Shown here one piece after another: positions 1 through 8,784 of a stretch of DNA of 64,000 nt; the stretch's first letter is position 1, and each line of letters opens with the position of its first letter. The stretch lies in contig WLWT01000001.1 of NCBI GenBank assembly GCA_012103455.1, positions 2,156,001-2,220,000 on the forward strand. The letters run 5' to 3'. The notes below the pieces were generated by a model, which ran no database searches, was not told the origin of the DNA, and saw only the letters and a program-made list of their open reading frames with translations. This DNA is from Gammaproteobacteria bacterium (GTDB taxonomy: Bacteria > Pseudomonadota > Gammaproteobacteria > HK1). Position numbers and translations under genes: made by a program.

Positions 1-60
1 CGGAGAAAGGCGCGGAGTTTATATTGGCGAGGGCTTCGGCATAAGCTCCGTTTGGCTCAG

Positions 61-115
61 GGGCACCCGCTAAAAATAGTCATTTTTTCGTGAGTGCAAG
101 GAGGCACCGCGCGCA
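61..115. repeat. Partial copy of the 141-bp MITE (left half)
   Basis: The first 55 bases of the MITE that is complete at 10753-10893 are recognisable here: the terminal GGGCACC, the CTAAAAATAGTCATT block and the CGTGAGTGCAAGGAGGCACC stretch. Similarity stops after GCGCGCAG, so the right half is missing. No transposase is associated with it. Confidence 0.75.
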
Positions 116-720
116 GAATAGTTCCCATAAACACGAGGAGCCGGTGCTGCGCCGCGAATACCCGGACGAAGAGCACGAATATGACGGGTCCGCCAAGTGA
201 CACGGGCCCAGCACTGCTGTTCGCGATGAACATGATCACAAGAGCCACAGTGGCGATCTCGAACGCACTGGAGAGCCGTCAACCGAACTGAGGAAAAGCG
301 ACTCCGCGGCGCTATAATTCAAAGACCAGGCCACCGGCGCCAAAACCCGCAATACACCTGGCCCAGCCGAAGCCACACGTCGTACGCATATATGCGGGGG
401 AGTACCAGGCCACGATTGTCAGTCCGATAAGGATCATCAACAAAAATACGAGGATTCGAAGCTTCGGTATCCACCACGCGACAGCCGCGAAAATGAGGTA
501 TGTTTAGAACCCCGCGCCGATGCTCTAACTGGGTACATTCCAAGTAGTTGTGTTGTGGATGCCGAAGGCATATATGAGTGCCAAGTTACTGACTATTTCG
601 CCGTTCGTTCACGGACGCGCAGCAGTTCCGCGCGCCCGCAAAATGCCGGGGTGCGTGCGCCGCGCACCGGTGCCAGCCGTTTCCTGTTTCAGCCCGCATG
701 CATAGGCTGAACTTACCTGA
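116..720. other. Intergenic stretch without a recognisable gene
   Basis: Short open frames exist on both strands but none resembles a known protein, carries a convincing ribosome-binding site or continues a neighbouring gene. The region presumably holds the promoter of the amidohydrolase gene that follows; no clear -35/-10 pair could be singled out. Confidence 0.5.
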
Positions 721-732
721 GGAGTACAGAGG

Positions 733-2223
733 ATGCCGCATTACTTAACTGATGAAGAACTAAAACGTGTAAAAGAAGGGCAGAAGGCCGCGCCGCGCAC
801 ACCGATCCCGACGCGGATGATTTCCAACGGTGAATTCTCACCGCTGCCGCAATCGCCCCGGCAGCAACAGTTCGAGGCCCGCATTAATGAAATCGGTGAT
901 CGCGAAGCCAAACGCCATGGCATGACACGCCGCGGCTTTTTTGGCTCGGCTGCCGGTTTAGCCGCCGCATTCGTGGCCATGAACGATGTGTTCGGTCCGG
1001 TGTTCGATGTGCAAACGGCGGAAGCGAAAAGCCCGGAGATGGCCGATGCGCGCGCGGCACGCCTTGCCGGTCAGTTCGTATTCGATGATCAGACCCATTT
1101 CGTACACGACGGCTTTGCCCAGGAAGGTTTGTTGGGGCTCGGTTTATTCGCCGCCGATCACTGGAACAAGGCGCTCGACAAGGAGCAGATGACGCTCGCT
1201 TATTACAAATTCGAGAATTACATCCGGCAGATTTTCTTGGCAAGCGATACCAAAGTTGCCCTATTGTCGGGAGCGCCGTTCGATGATCCGAGTTGGTGGA
1301 TGCTGCCTAATGAACAGATCCGCGACACCGTCGATCTGGTCAACCGCTTCGCTGGTTCAAGGCGTATGTTAGGGCATTTTGTGGTTACGCCCAGGCAGAA
1401 GGGTTGGATGGAAGGGGTGGATAAAGCCATTGAAGAGCTGCATCCCGCGTCTTGGAAACTCTACACGGTGGGGGATCCGCTATCCGCGGCGACACAATAT
1501 CCGTATCGCCTGGATGACGAGGCATTGATGTATCCGTTCTATGAGAAAGCGGTCAAAGCGGGCATCAACACGATGTGTATTCATAAGGGTTTGATGCCGG
1601 CGGATTATGAGACCAGTTGGAAAGACGTTTGGAAATACAATACTCACTGGGATATCGCCAAAGCGGCCAAAGACTGGCCGCAGATGAACTTCGTCATCTA
1701 CCACAGTTGCTTGCGTCCGTTCTTGGAGTCGCCTGATGCGGTGATGGCGCACTTCGAGAAAACGGGTGAAATCGAGTGGGCGACGGATCTGGCCAGGTTG
1801 CCGGCTGAGCATGGTTTGACCAATGTATATCCGGAACTCGGCACCAGTTTCGCCAACTCCGCTACCGCCAATCCGCGCTTCGCGGCGGCGTTGTTGGGCA
1901 CACTCGTCAAAGGTTTCGGCCCGGATCGCATTATGTGGGGCACCGATTCTGTCTTCTACGGTTCACCGCAATGGCAGATAGAGGCGCTGCGGCGCATCGA
2001 AATACCTGAAGACATGCAGAAGAAGCATGGTTTTGCGCCGCTGGGTGCTGCTGATGGATTGGTGAAGAGTGCCATTCTCGGGTTAAACGGCGCCCGCTTG
2101 TATGGCATGGATATGAAGCTTGCGAATACGCCGTTCCAAGAAGATCACTTTGTTGCCATTAGGCAGGAATATGAAGAGCGCGGTGGCATTAGGGATAATG
2201 CGGTTTACGGTTACATCGCTTAA
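733..2223 (+). CDS. Tat-exported amidohydrolase family 2 protein
   Basis: Predicted metal-dependent hydrolase or decarboxylase of the amidohydrolase_2 TIM-barrel family, 496 residues. A twin-arginine motif TRRGFF lies at residues 65-70, followed by a hydrophobic stretch and small residues to about 97. It sits behind an unusually long N-terminal leader of about 60 residues, so export as a folded, metal-loaded enzyme is likely. Possible active-site residues are H122 (DDQTH), H284 (CIHKG), H324 (IYHS) and D405 in MWGTDS, the usual late barrel aspartate. The ATG is preceded by GAGGAGTACAGAGG, a good Shine-Dalgarno region. The gene is followed after 127 bp by a periplasmic cytochrome c, and the two may act together in the periplasm (inference). 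Substrate not predictable. Confidence 0.85.
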   Translation: MPHYLTDEELKRVKEGQKAAPRTPIPTRMISNGEFSPLPQSPRQQQFEARINEIGDREAKRHGMTRRGFFGSAAGLAAAFVAMNDVFGPVFDVQTAEAKSPEMADARAARLAGQFVFDDQTHFVHDGFAQEGLLGLGLFAADHWNKALDKEQMTLAYYKFENYIRQIFLASDTKVALLSGAPFDDPSWWMLPNEQIRDTVDLVNRFAGSRRMLGHFVVTPRQKGWMEGVDKAIEELHPASWKLYTVGDPLSAATQYPYRLDDEALMYPFYEKAVKAGINTMCIHKGLMPADYETSWKDVWKYNTHWDIAKAAKDWPQMNFVIYHSCLRPFLESPDAVMAHFEKTGEIEWATDLARLPAEHGLTNVYPELGTSFANSATANPRFAAALLGTLVKGFGPDRIMWGTDSVFYGSPQWQIEALRRIEIPEDMQKKHGFAPLGAADGLVKSAILGLNGARLYGMDMKLANTPFQEDHFVAIRQEYEERGGIRDNAVYGYIA

Positions 2224-2287
2224 GGTCTGGGCTTAAGGTCCGGCACAACTGTGCATAGCATGACGAGGGTCTGGGAGCATCGCCTAT

Positions 2288-2317
2288 CATGGGCGATGTT
2301 TCCATGGGCGATGTTTC
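2288..2317. repeat. Perfect 15-bp tandem duplication
   Basis: Two adjacent identical copies of CATGGGCGATGTTTC lie between the amidohydrolase and cytochrome genes. This looks like a recent slippage or duplication event in untranslated DNA. Confidence 0.85.
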
Positions 2318-2350
2318 CGGTTTAGCGTCTGAGCCTAGGAGTTCATCATC

Positions 2351-2773
2351 GTGCCGATCCGCAGAGGCTTTATCCACATACTCGTTGCCTTATCTTGGTT
2401 ATGTTCCGTGCCGGGCGCCGCACAAGCGTCGGACGCTAAAACCTTGTATATCGACAAATGTGGGCGGTGTCATGGATTGTCGGGTATCACCGCGAAGAAT
2501 GATTATGGACGTGGCGGTTTCATTAAGGTCGTCATGTTGCCGCCTGGGCCGGCGCTCAATGGTGTTTATGGCCGGCCTGCCGGTCAGGTGTCTGGGTATA
2601 AATATAGTCAGGAGTTATTGGCCGCGGCCAAGGCGGGTTTAGTGTGGGATAGAGCGGCGCTGGACCGGTGGCTAACTGATAGCCGGGCGATGATACCGGG
2701 CACTTACATGCTGGTTAAGATCCCGCAGGAAGAGCGTGCCATCATCATCGACTTCTTGGCGGCGCAGAAATAG
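2351..2773 (+). CDS. Periplasmic class I c-type cytochrome
   Basis: Small electron carrier of 140 residues with one covalently bound heme. Residues 8-25 form a Sec signal peptide ending near AQA. The heme site CGRCH is at residues 37-41, and the segment with MIPGTYM near residue 95 supplies the likely axial methionine. The start is a GTG with AGGAG eight bases upstream; no ATG fits better. It lies on the same strand as the Tat-exported amidohydrolase and may accept electrons from a periplasmic redox partner, but none is encoded next to it. Similar to short-chain cytochrome c in oxidoreductase modules. The family call is sure; the partner is unknown. Confidence 0.88.
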   Translation: MPIRRGFIHILVALSWLCSVPGAAQASDAKTLYIDKCGRCHGLSGITAKNDYGRGGFIKVVMLPPGPALNGVYGRPAGQVSGYKYSQELLAAAKAGLVWDRAALDRWLTDSRAMIPGTYMLVKIPQEERAIIIDFLAAQK

Positions 2774-2778
2774 TAGGC

Positions 2779-3093
2779 TTATTCTTCGGTATTGTACGCA
2801 CGGCGCGCCAACGCTATCGCATCAACCAATGCTTGCTCCAGATCGAGTTCTAACAGCATCTCACGAAACAGCGGCACGCAATAATGATAACGCCGCTCAG
2901 CGCGGCGCTCGACGATGAAGGCGAGGCTCAAATGCTCCAGGGCTCTTTCGATTTCCATGACGGCGTAGGGTAGGTTTGTTTCCGCGATGAGCTCTTGTGC
3001 GTCGCGGATATGGAACGGCTCACCGGCGGCGGTGGCGTACACGATGGCGCACACCCACCTTGACCGGCCCACTCGCGGGCTTTACGTGTTTCG
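2779..3093 (-). pseudogene. C-terminal fragment of an unidentified (possibly ATPase/winged-helix) protein
   Basis: An open frame of about 97 codons reads like the end of a real protein: a helical segment (AQELIAETNLPYAVMEIERALEHL) followed by a strand-turn containing YHYCVPLFREML. This pattern resembles the C-terminal winged helix of some AAA-type ATPases, but the match is from general impression only. The upstream end coincides with the left inverted repeat of the IS256-type relic starting near 3094, so the rest of the gene appears to have been lost on insertion of that element. A second frame immediately upstream (around 3075-3100) also looks coding, so a frameshift is possible. Confidence 0.4.
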
Positions 3094-4016
3094 ATGACGT
3101 AAAAGATCTTTCGCACATTCGCAGAGCCGGTGGTCTCGGTTCGGTAACTTTGATATCGCCAAAAGACAAAGTCCAAACCATAGGAGACCACCATGAGTGG
3201 CGATAACACGACGACGATGAGCAAGGTCATTCGCATCGACGAACGCCCGCTGCAAGACCATCTGGGAGAGATGCTGCGAAACACCGTTGAAGAGACACTC
3301 AACGATATGCTCGATGTCGAGTCCGATGCGATGTGCGGTGCCCAGCGCTACGAGCGCTCGCCCGATCGGGTCGATACCCGCGCGGGGCACTGCCAGCGTA
3401 AGCTGCACGCCAAAGCCGGCGAGGTGGAGTTGAAGGTACCTAAGCTTCGCCGTCAAACTTTCGAGACGGCGATCATCGAACACTACCGTCGCCGAGAGAT
3501 ATCGGTCGAAGAAGCGATCGTGCAGATGTACCTAGCTGGTGTGTCGGTGCGGCGCGATGTGGCGAAGATGCTCAAAGCTATCCACGCCTAGGAAGACCTG
3601 CAAGCGGCTCTAGACAAGGCACAGGCGGTGACCCAAAAGCCTCCTCAAGGCGATGCGCTTGGGGAGTGCCGCCGAGCGGGTCTTAGAGTCGATAGAGGAG
3701 ACATTGACGTTCTACCGCTACCCGTCGGTACATTGGCGCAAGATACGCACCAACAATCCGATGGAGCGACTATTACGCGAGGTAAGGCGGCGAACGAAAA
3801 TCGTCGGCGCATTCCCCGAAGGAAAGAGTGCGTTGATGCTCGTGGCCGCTCGCCTGCGGCATGTCTCAGCTACGAAATGGGGCACCCGGGTGTACCTGGA
3901 CATGAAACCATTGTTCACGCCGGCAGAACCTACATTGAACGAACAATCTGCTGTTGCCTAGGAGCGATACCGACGACCACCGGACTCAACGAAAAAGCGA
4001 AAGATTCTTGACACTA
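3094..4016 (+). mobile_element. IS256-family element, internally deleted
   Basis: Imperfect inverted repeats bound the transposase remnants. The left end contains AAAAGATCTTTCGC and AGCCGGTGGTC; the right end, read in reverse, contains AAGAATCTTTCGC and GTCCGGTGGTC. The element is about 0.9 kb instead of the usual 1.3 kb, because the catalytic middle of the transposase is missing. It separates two truncated genes (2779-3093 and 4016-4201) that show no similarity to each other, so flanking DNA has probably also been lost or rearranged. Confidence 0.7.
3193..3961 (+). pseudogene. IS256-family (mutator) transposase, broken
   Basis: The first part (3193-3591) matches the N-terminus of mutator-type transposases, including the conserved CGAQRYERSPDRVDTRAGH and KVPKLR segments, and ends at a TAG. 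A second piece in another frame (3653-3961) matches the C-terminus, with KIRTNNPMERLLREVRRRT and the closing AARLRHVSATKWGTRVYLDM. The central roughly 170 residues that carry two of the catalytic aspartates are absent, and a stop codon and frame change lie between the pieces. It cannot make active transposase; it could only move if a related IS256 elsewhere supplied the enzyme. Confidence 0.85.
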
Positions 4017-4201
4017 TCCTGCTGAAGGCCCTGATAGCATTCAGGAATGAATACAAGACCGACCCCAATTACGAAGGCATCATCGACGATTACATGGACA
4101 CAGCCATTCAGTCAGCCATCTTGCTCTGCAAAGCTGGCAAAGGAATCAGGGAAGATCGTTGCCTGAACATGCTTGATGCGCTAGACGACGAAGCCGCCTA
4201 A
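4016..4201 (+). pseudogene. C-terminal remnant of an unknown protein
   Basis: Sixty-one sense codons run from the IS256 right end to TAA at 4199-4201. The sequence (FRNEYKTDPNYEGIIDDYMD, then AIQSAILLCKAGKGIREDRC) has normal codon use and a charged helical look, and it is followed directly by a strong terminator hairpin, all signs of a genuine gene end. No start codon suits it, so the 5' part was lost at the IS256 junction. I do not recognise the family. Confidence 0.45.
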
Positions 4202-4206
4202 CCAAC

Positions 4207-4231
4207 AAGGGGCCTACCGGCCCCTTTCTCT
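4207..4231 (+). terminator. Rho-independent terminator
   Basis: A perfect 8-bp stem AAGGGGCC/GGCCCCTT with the tetraloop TACC is followed by TTCTCTT. It begins six bases after the stop codon of the gene remnant at 4016-4201. The stem is symmetrical, so it may also end transcription from the minus-strand ATPase gene on the other side. Confidence 0.8.
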
Positions 4232-4274
4232 TACACCACCGGCATCTGATTATTGTCGCCGAACCTGGCTGCTC

Positions 4275-6563
4275 TTATCTAACGATCTCAACCATTTCTT
4301 GGTAGTGCTTTTCGTCTAGCTCTTTTATCCAATCAAAAACATCTGATATTACTGAACCACTTTCACCAATAACATTTTCGACAAAATCCTCATTAACTTC
4401 GATTAAATCGTTATGCGAATACTCATTGATGAATTTGCGAATCTTCTCTTTCGCTTCGTCTTTGGGGTCTTGACTAGCTGCTACAGCCACTCCAAAAAGG
4501 TTTGCGAAATATCCTCTGTTTTTAGGAAATTTGAAGGAGAAAAAAGACTCAAGTAGCTTCCTCGATAAATTTGCTGCAAGAAAGTGGTCATCTGTTTCAA
4601 GTGATTGCTGGCTCTTTAGTGAATAGAGTCTCGAAAAAATATAGTGGTATTCAGAATGATATTGAATCAATGCCGAGCCAGCATCGGAGTAGGTAGCAGA
4701 TCGTGGCCTTTGGTTACTTGCTTTAACAACGTAGAAGTTAGATATATCCTTGTTCATTTTGGTATTTTTTCGAGATATCCAATCTCTCACTAGTTTAAAG
4801 AAAGTGAAATTATGTGTAAGAACAAACAACTGCTTCGCTTCTTCACAATTTGCCTTCATATACGAATAGGCATGAAACAAGTGATTTGAATCAAAGCTCG
4901 AAATAGGATCATCAACGACAACGATGGTCTCTTTAATGTCGTTATCGGCTTCTTGTAGCTTTGTCATGAAGTACACAAAAGCTATCGCAGTCTTTTCACC
5001 CTCGCTTAAATTCCCTTGAACAGGATCAGAATCGTTCCTATGTATCTCATAACCCTTCTTCGCAGCATTGAAACGAAGCGTCAGCTCACTTCGTCCAAGA
5101 AACTTGTGGAGAGATTCGTTAAATTGATCAGCTCCTAATCCTTCATTAGACAACGAATCCTCTAAAGCTCTTATTTCTGTTTTTCGGCTATTAATAGTCG
5201 CCTTCAGCTTGCTGTTTTGAGTAACACGATCAGCTGCTTCTTTTTTCTTACCATGGTATCTAAACTCCTTAACTTCAGAAGTAGCATAGTGAAGCTCCAG
5301 TTGCTTCTTCGCTTTTGTCGTTTCTTCTTTGAAGTTGTCAGATTTATGATTGTGTTTTCTGATTGCCTCGCCAATAGCGGCCAAGGCGGTATTGAAGGCA
5401 GTCACTGATGTATCACTGATCGAATCAACTGTCAGACTAGTTGCAAGCGGATTACCGGTCTTCTGGCTCAAAACCTCGTGCCATGCAGTGATTTCTTCAT
5501 TTAAGGCAGTGATGGCCTTTCCAAGTGCCTCACAAGCTTCTTTGTACTCACCCTTGAATTCATCATAGAAGTCACTTTCGGATGGAAGTTGTGGTTGTTG
5601 TACATCCTGACTTGAAAGCCACTGATCAGCCCTCTCAAGCCGATTTTGAAAGGCTTTATAATCGTCATTGAAGTGTGCTTCGAGCTGTTGAATTCGCTCA
5701 TCAGTAATGCTGTTGCCGCAAAACTCACATTCCTTCGAATCATATTTCTTGTGCAGTTCAAGGCCAGTTTCCACCCATGACTTAATATCATTGTTTTCGA
5801 CCAGCCTTTGAATGGTTTTGCTTACGACGCTTGTTTTTAACAGATCATCAAGACACGTCTTAGCTTTCTCAAAAGTTTCACTATTAATAGGCCGCTGCTC
5901 AAACTTAATGTCCGACTTTTGATCTGGTTTAGCAGCATTGGTCAACTCCACTATCTTTGGATTATCAAGTATTGGTGTATCAGTTTTTATTGCTTCCAAA
6001 TTATCGTCAATGAAGTTTTCAAACTTTGTCTTATTATAATTAAGATAGTATTTATCAGTAGTGTCAATTGCCTGAAGGCTTGTTTTCATTCGTTTAGCAC
6101 TGGTGGTGCCGAACTTTGAAATCTCACCGTTTAACTTTTCAATTGCTTCTTGCTCTTTCTCATGTGTTTCGTCGTCTTCCTTTTGTTCCTTTTTTAACTG
6201 CTCCAGATTTTCTCGTTCTGCGATTTTTGTCTTATCGATGATAAGAATGCTTTTTGCAACATCGTTCCATGAGATATTTTCGTCTATAAACTCATGATTG
6301 AAGGTGTAAATATTCCATTTCGCGTCGTTAATGTTTTCATGCGTAATAGGCGGCCCGACATCCACCTGCACAGAGAATTCAGCAGATGGAAACTTATTTG
6401 ATGGATTGTGTTTCTCGATATAACGAAATAAGTTCGAAAGCGTGGATTTTCCGCTTCCATTCCAACCATAAAACAGGTTGTATCTACCGAAATTCTTGGC
6501 CCCAGAAGCGTTGTGGTCTTGAAAGATTCCAAACTCTTTAAGACGTTGAATATTTTTAATCAT
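4275..6563 (-). CDS. AAA_13 ATPase, candidate RloC/PrrC-type anticodon nuclease
   Basis: A 762-residue SMC/Rad50-like ATPase. The Walker A motif GWNGSGKS is at 33-40, the ABC signature LSEGEK at 519-524, Walker B IVVVDD at 547-552 and the switch histidine in LTHN at 584. Between the ATPase halves lies a coiled-coil region interrupted by CEFC at 279-282, a zinc-hook-like CxxC. The C-terminus has R668-xxx-E672 and then H717 in NEYSHND. PrrC is known to use an Arg-xxx-Glu pair plus a His as catalytic triad, and RloC adds a zinc hook, so a tRNA anticodon nuclease acting in phage defence is a reasonable inference. Length matches RloC. The gene is AT-rich in a GC-rich setting and starts with ATGA overlapping the cut end of the DegT gene, both signs of transfer. 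Biochemical role unproven. Confidence 0.8.
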   Translation of the reverse strand: MIKNIQRLKEFGIFQDHNASGAKNFGRYNLFYGWNGSGKSTLSNLFRYIEKHNPSNKFPSAEFSVQVDVGPPITHENINDAKWNIYTFNHEFIDENISWNDVAKSILIIDKTKIAERENLEQLKKEQKEDDETHEKEQEAIEKLNGEISKFGTTSAKRMKTSLQAIDTTDKYYLNYNKTKFENFIDDNLEAIKTDTPILDNPKIVELTNAAKPDQKSDIKFEQRPINSETFEKAKTCLDDLLKTSVVSKTIQRLVENNDIKSWVETGLELHKKYDSKECEFCGNSITDERIQQLEAHFNDDYKAFQNRLERADQWLSSQDVQQPQLPSESDFYDEFKGEYKEACEALGKAITALNEEITAWHEVLSQKTGNPLATSLTVDSISDTSVTAFNTALAAIGEAIRKHNHKSDNFKEETTKAKKQLELHYATSEVKEFRYHGKKKEAADRVTQNSKLKATINSRKTEIRALEDSLSNEGLGADQFNESLHKFLGRSELTLRFNAAKKGYEIHRNDSDPVQGNLSEGEKTAIAFVYFMTKLQEADNDIKETIVVVDDPISSFDSNHLFHAYSYMKANCEEAKQLFVLTHNFTFFKLVRDWISRKNTKMNKDISNFYVVKASNQRPRSATYSDAGSALIQYHSEYHYIFSRLYSLKSQQSLETDDHFLAANLSRKLLESFFSFKFPKNRGYFANLFGVAVAASQDPKDEAKEKIRKFINEYSHNDLIEVNEDFVENVIGESGSVISDVFDWIKELDEKHYQEMVEIVR

Positions 6564-6991
6564 AGATTCCCGTATAAATGAGTCGCGACAATCGCTTTTG
6601 TGCGCGGCGTAACGGCGGCTTCCGCGGCATCCGGATCAATGCACCAGCTATCAGCGAGTACATCGACCAAAACCGGTACCGCGCCCCGGTGGATGATGGG
6701 TGCCGCCGTGGCGATCCAGTTGATATCGGCGAGTATGACTTCATCCCCCTGGCTTATACCCAATGCCGCGAGTCCCATCTGCAGGGCGCCTGTGCAAGAC
6801 GACGTCGAGATAGCGTGTGTAACGTCAAGATGCGCGCGGAAGGCCGCTTCGAATTTGTGAATATAGTCGTAACAATGGGGGCCCCAGCCATTACGGGCTG
6901 CATCCGCCGCGTATCGCACTTCGAGTTCGGTAATCGAAGGCCGGGTATAGGGCACACGGGGTGGGGCGGTGTTTATACCGGAGTTGTTCAT
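6560..6991 (-). pseudogene. DegT/DnrJ/EryC1-type sugar aminotransferase, 3'-truncated
   Basis: Only the first 143 residues of a normally about 370-residue PLP-dependent aminotransferase remain: the N-terminal segment PPRVPYTRPSITELE, the phosphate-binding STSSCTGALQMGLAALGI and HLYGNL. The PLP-binding lysine and the whole C-terminal half are missing. The start is the ATG at 6991, which overlaps the stop of the upstream methyltransferase by ATGA, so the gene was translationally coupled in the sugar operon. After HLYGNL the reading frame ends at a TGA that is part of the ATGA start of the AAA_13 gene. The defence gene therefore replaced the rest of this gene. In CDP-sugar clusters this enzyme would add the amino group to a keto sugar or, in RfbH-like forms, remove the 3-hydroxyl. 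Confidence 0.85.
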
Positions 6992-8247
6992 AAGAACCTG
7001 AACTCGGGCACCGCGACCGCGAAGCGCCCGCCCCATTCACGCACGCAGGCTTGTTGTTGCACCACCTCGGCGGCGATGTTCCACGGCAGGATGAGCACTG
7101 TATCGGGATGATCTTTCGCCAGTTGCTCTGGTGAGCAGATGGGGATATGCGAGCCTGGGAGGTACCGTCCTTGCTTGAGCGGGGCGCGGTCGCATACGAA
7201 AGACAGCAGATCGCGGCGAACGCCAGAGAAGTTCAGCAGGGTATTACCCTTGGCCGCTGCCCCGTATCCCGCCACGCGCCGCCCGGCCTTGGACTCCCTG
7301 ATCAAAAATGTCAACAGATCGTTTTTGATTGTCTCTGCCGCCCGTTGCAGCGTTCCATAAGCCACCTCGGATTTTAGTCCGGCGGCCTCTTCACGGCGTA
7401 GAAAATCGGCGACGGTTGGCTGGGTCTCATGGGCGGCGCGTTCCCGGCACGCGAACACGCGCAGTGATCCTCCGTGGGTTGCGAGTTCCTCCACATCGAA
7501 GATACGCAATCCGGCCTGCGTCAGGATCCGGGTCACCGCGATTAGCGATAGATAAGAGTAGTGTTCGTGATAGATCGTGTCGAATTGCAGACCTCCTAGT
7601 AGGCTCATCAGGTGCGGAAACTCAAAGGTGGCCACACCTTCGGGTGCGAGCATGACCGCGAATCCGGCGGCGAAGTCATTGATATCCGGCACGTGCGCAA
7701 GAACGTTGTTAGCGGGCATCAGAGCCGCCGGCCCATAGATGTCTAGAAGCTGAGCGGCTGGCGTGGTGCCAAAAAAACGCGTCTCTGTCCTGATGCCTTT
7801 GCCGCGTGCAACTTGCGCCGCGGCCGCCGTGGGCTCCACGCCCAGGATGCGCATGCCGTCGGCAAGCGCATATTGAAGGAGATAGCCATCGTTTGAAGCG
7901 ATCTCGCAGATCAGATCCCCGCTATCGAGTCCGAACCGTGCCTGCATGGCCGTCACGTAGTCGCGGGCGTGTGTCAAGCAACTCTGCGACATGGACGAGA
8001 AGTAGGCGTAATCTTCCGTAAACAATTCGTTTGGTGCTGCGTGAGCGGGTGATTGTACAAGCCAGCAGTGCGTGCAGGTATAAACCTTGAGCGGATACGT
8101 GCACTGCGCCTCGTCGAGTTGTTCATGCGTCAGATATGCATTGGACGGCGGCTGGTGACCCAAATCGATAAACGGTAGCTCAAGGGCGGATGCGCAGTGA
8201 CGGCAGTAATGCATAGGGTCAGAGGCCGTCGTATCAAAGTCCGGCAA
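6988..8247 (-). CDS. Zinc-finger sugar C-methyltransferase (Methyltransf_13/14 type)
   Basis: A 419-residue SAM-dependent C-methyltransferase of the NovU/TylC3 type, which methylates keto sugar nucleotides. An N-terminal zinc domain has YCRHC near residue 15 and CTHC near 58; the SAM-binding motif ICEIASNDGYLL follows near 114; FEFPHLMSLL and DTIYHEHYSYLS are typical of the family; and the C-terminal Rossmann-like domain has VAGYGAAAKGNTLL. Its start lies inside the epimerase gene (14-bp overlap) and its stop overlaps the next start by ATGA, so it is part of one translationally coupled operon. Together with rfbF and rfbG it points to a branched 6-deoxyhexose. Acceptor sugar unknown. Confidence 0.88.
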   Translation of the reverse strand: MPDFDTTASDPMHYCRHCASALELPFIDLGHQPPSNAYLTHEQLDEAQCTYPLKVYTCTHCWLVQSPAHAAPNELFTEDYAYFSSMSQSCLTHARDYVTAMQARFGLDSGDLICEIASNDGYLLQYALADGMRILGVEPTAAAAQVARGKGIRTETRFFGTTPAAQLLDIYGPAALMPANNVLAHVPDINDFAAGFAVMLAPEGVATFEFPHLMSLLGGLQFDTIYHEHYSYLSLIAVTRILTQAGLRIFDVEELATHGGSLRVFACRERAAHETQPTVADFLRREEAAGLKSEVAYGTLQRAAETIKNDLLTFLIRESKAGRRVAGYGAAAKGNTLLNFSGVRRDLLSFVCDRAPLKQGRYLPGSHIPICSPEQLAKDHPDTVLILPWNIAAEVVQQQACVREWGGRFAVAVPEFRFL

Positions 8248-8784
8248 AGACCGAATCGATCGAGGGATGGGAGCGGTCCTTGTCCGACATCTGGGTTATC
8301 GCGCGTGGCCAATGGATTTGGAAGCTGGGGTCGAGCGCATTGACGCCGCTTTGCGCTTGGGCGTTGTATCGGGCCGTGTGGAGATAGAGCATTGCGCAAT
8401 TATCGGTCAAGGTTTGGAAACCGTGCGCGACACCTTCTGGAATCACCAAAGTCAGGGGCACATCGCCGCTCAAGTTAACTCCATGCCACTTAAGAAAGGT
8501 CGGCGAGCCTTTGCGAAGATCGAGCGCGACATCAAAGACGCGCCCGCGCAGACAGGTGATGATTTTTGTCTCCGCCGCGGTTCCTGTCTGGAAATGCATG
8601 CCGCGTACGGTTCCGGCCAGCCCGGTCAAAGTACGATTAATCTGTTCGATGCGCCGCGTTCCTAGCACTGGGCTCAGCGCATCCACGCAATAAAGCCGTT
8701 CGAGGAATCCACGCGGATCCTCTATCGGTTTGCGGGTGAGTTCGACTACGCCCGCTATGGCCGTACGCTAAAGCGCCCGCTCAT
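8234..8784 (-). CDS. dTDP-4-dehydrorhamnose 3,5-epimerase-like protein with a 5' frameshift
   Basis: Cupin-type sugar epimerase of the RmlC family. From the internal ATG at 8686 the frame gives 150 residues with the family signatures GMHFQTG (catalytic His), IPEGVAHGFQTL and YLHTARYNAQAQSGVN. The conserved N-terminus is also present: an ATG at 8784 overlapping the rfbG stop (ATGA) begins MSGRFSVRP and hits TAG at once. The correct continuation IAGVVELTRKPIEDPRGFLE is in the frame one base off near 8757. A single missing base thus separates start and body; it may be a real mutation or an assembly error. If real, only an N-terminally truncated protein could be made, lacking strands that normally form the dimer interface. 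Confidence 0.8.

Noticed and set aside
884-1243. A 119-codon minus-strand frame opposite the amidohydrolase gene
   Set aside because: Arg/Pro-rich shadow of the plus-strand gene in high-GC DNA, with no family resemblance.
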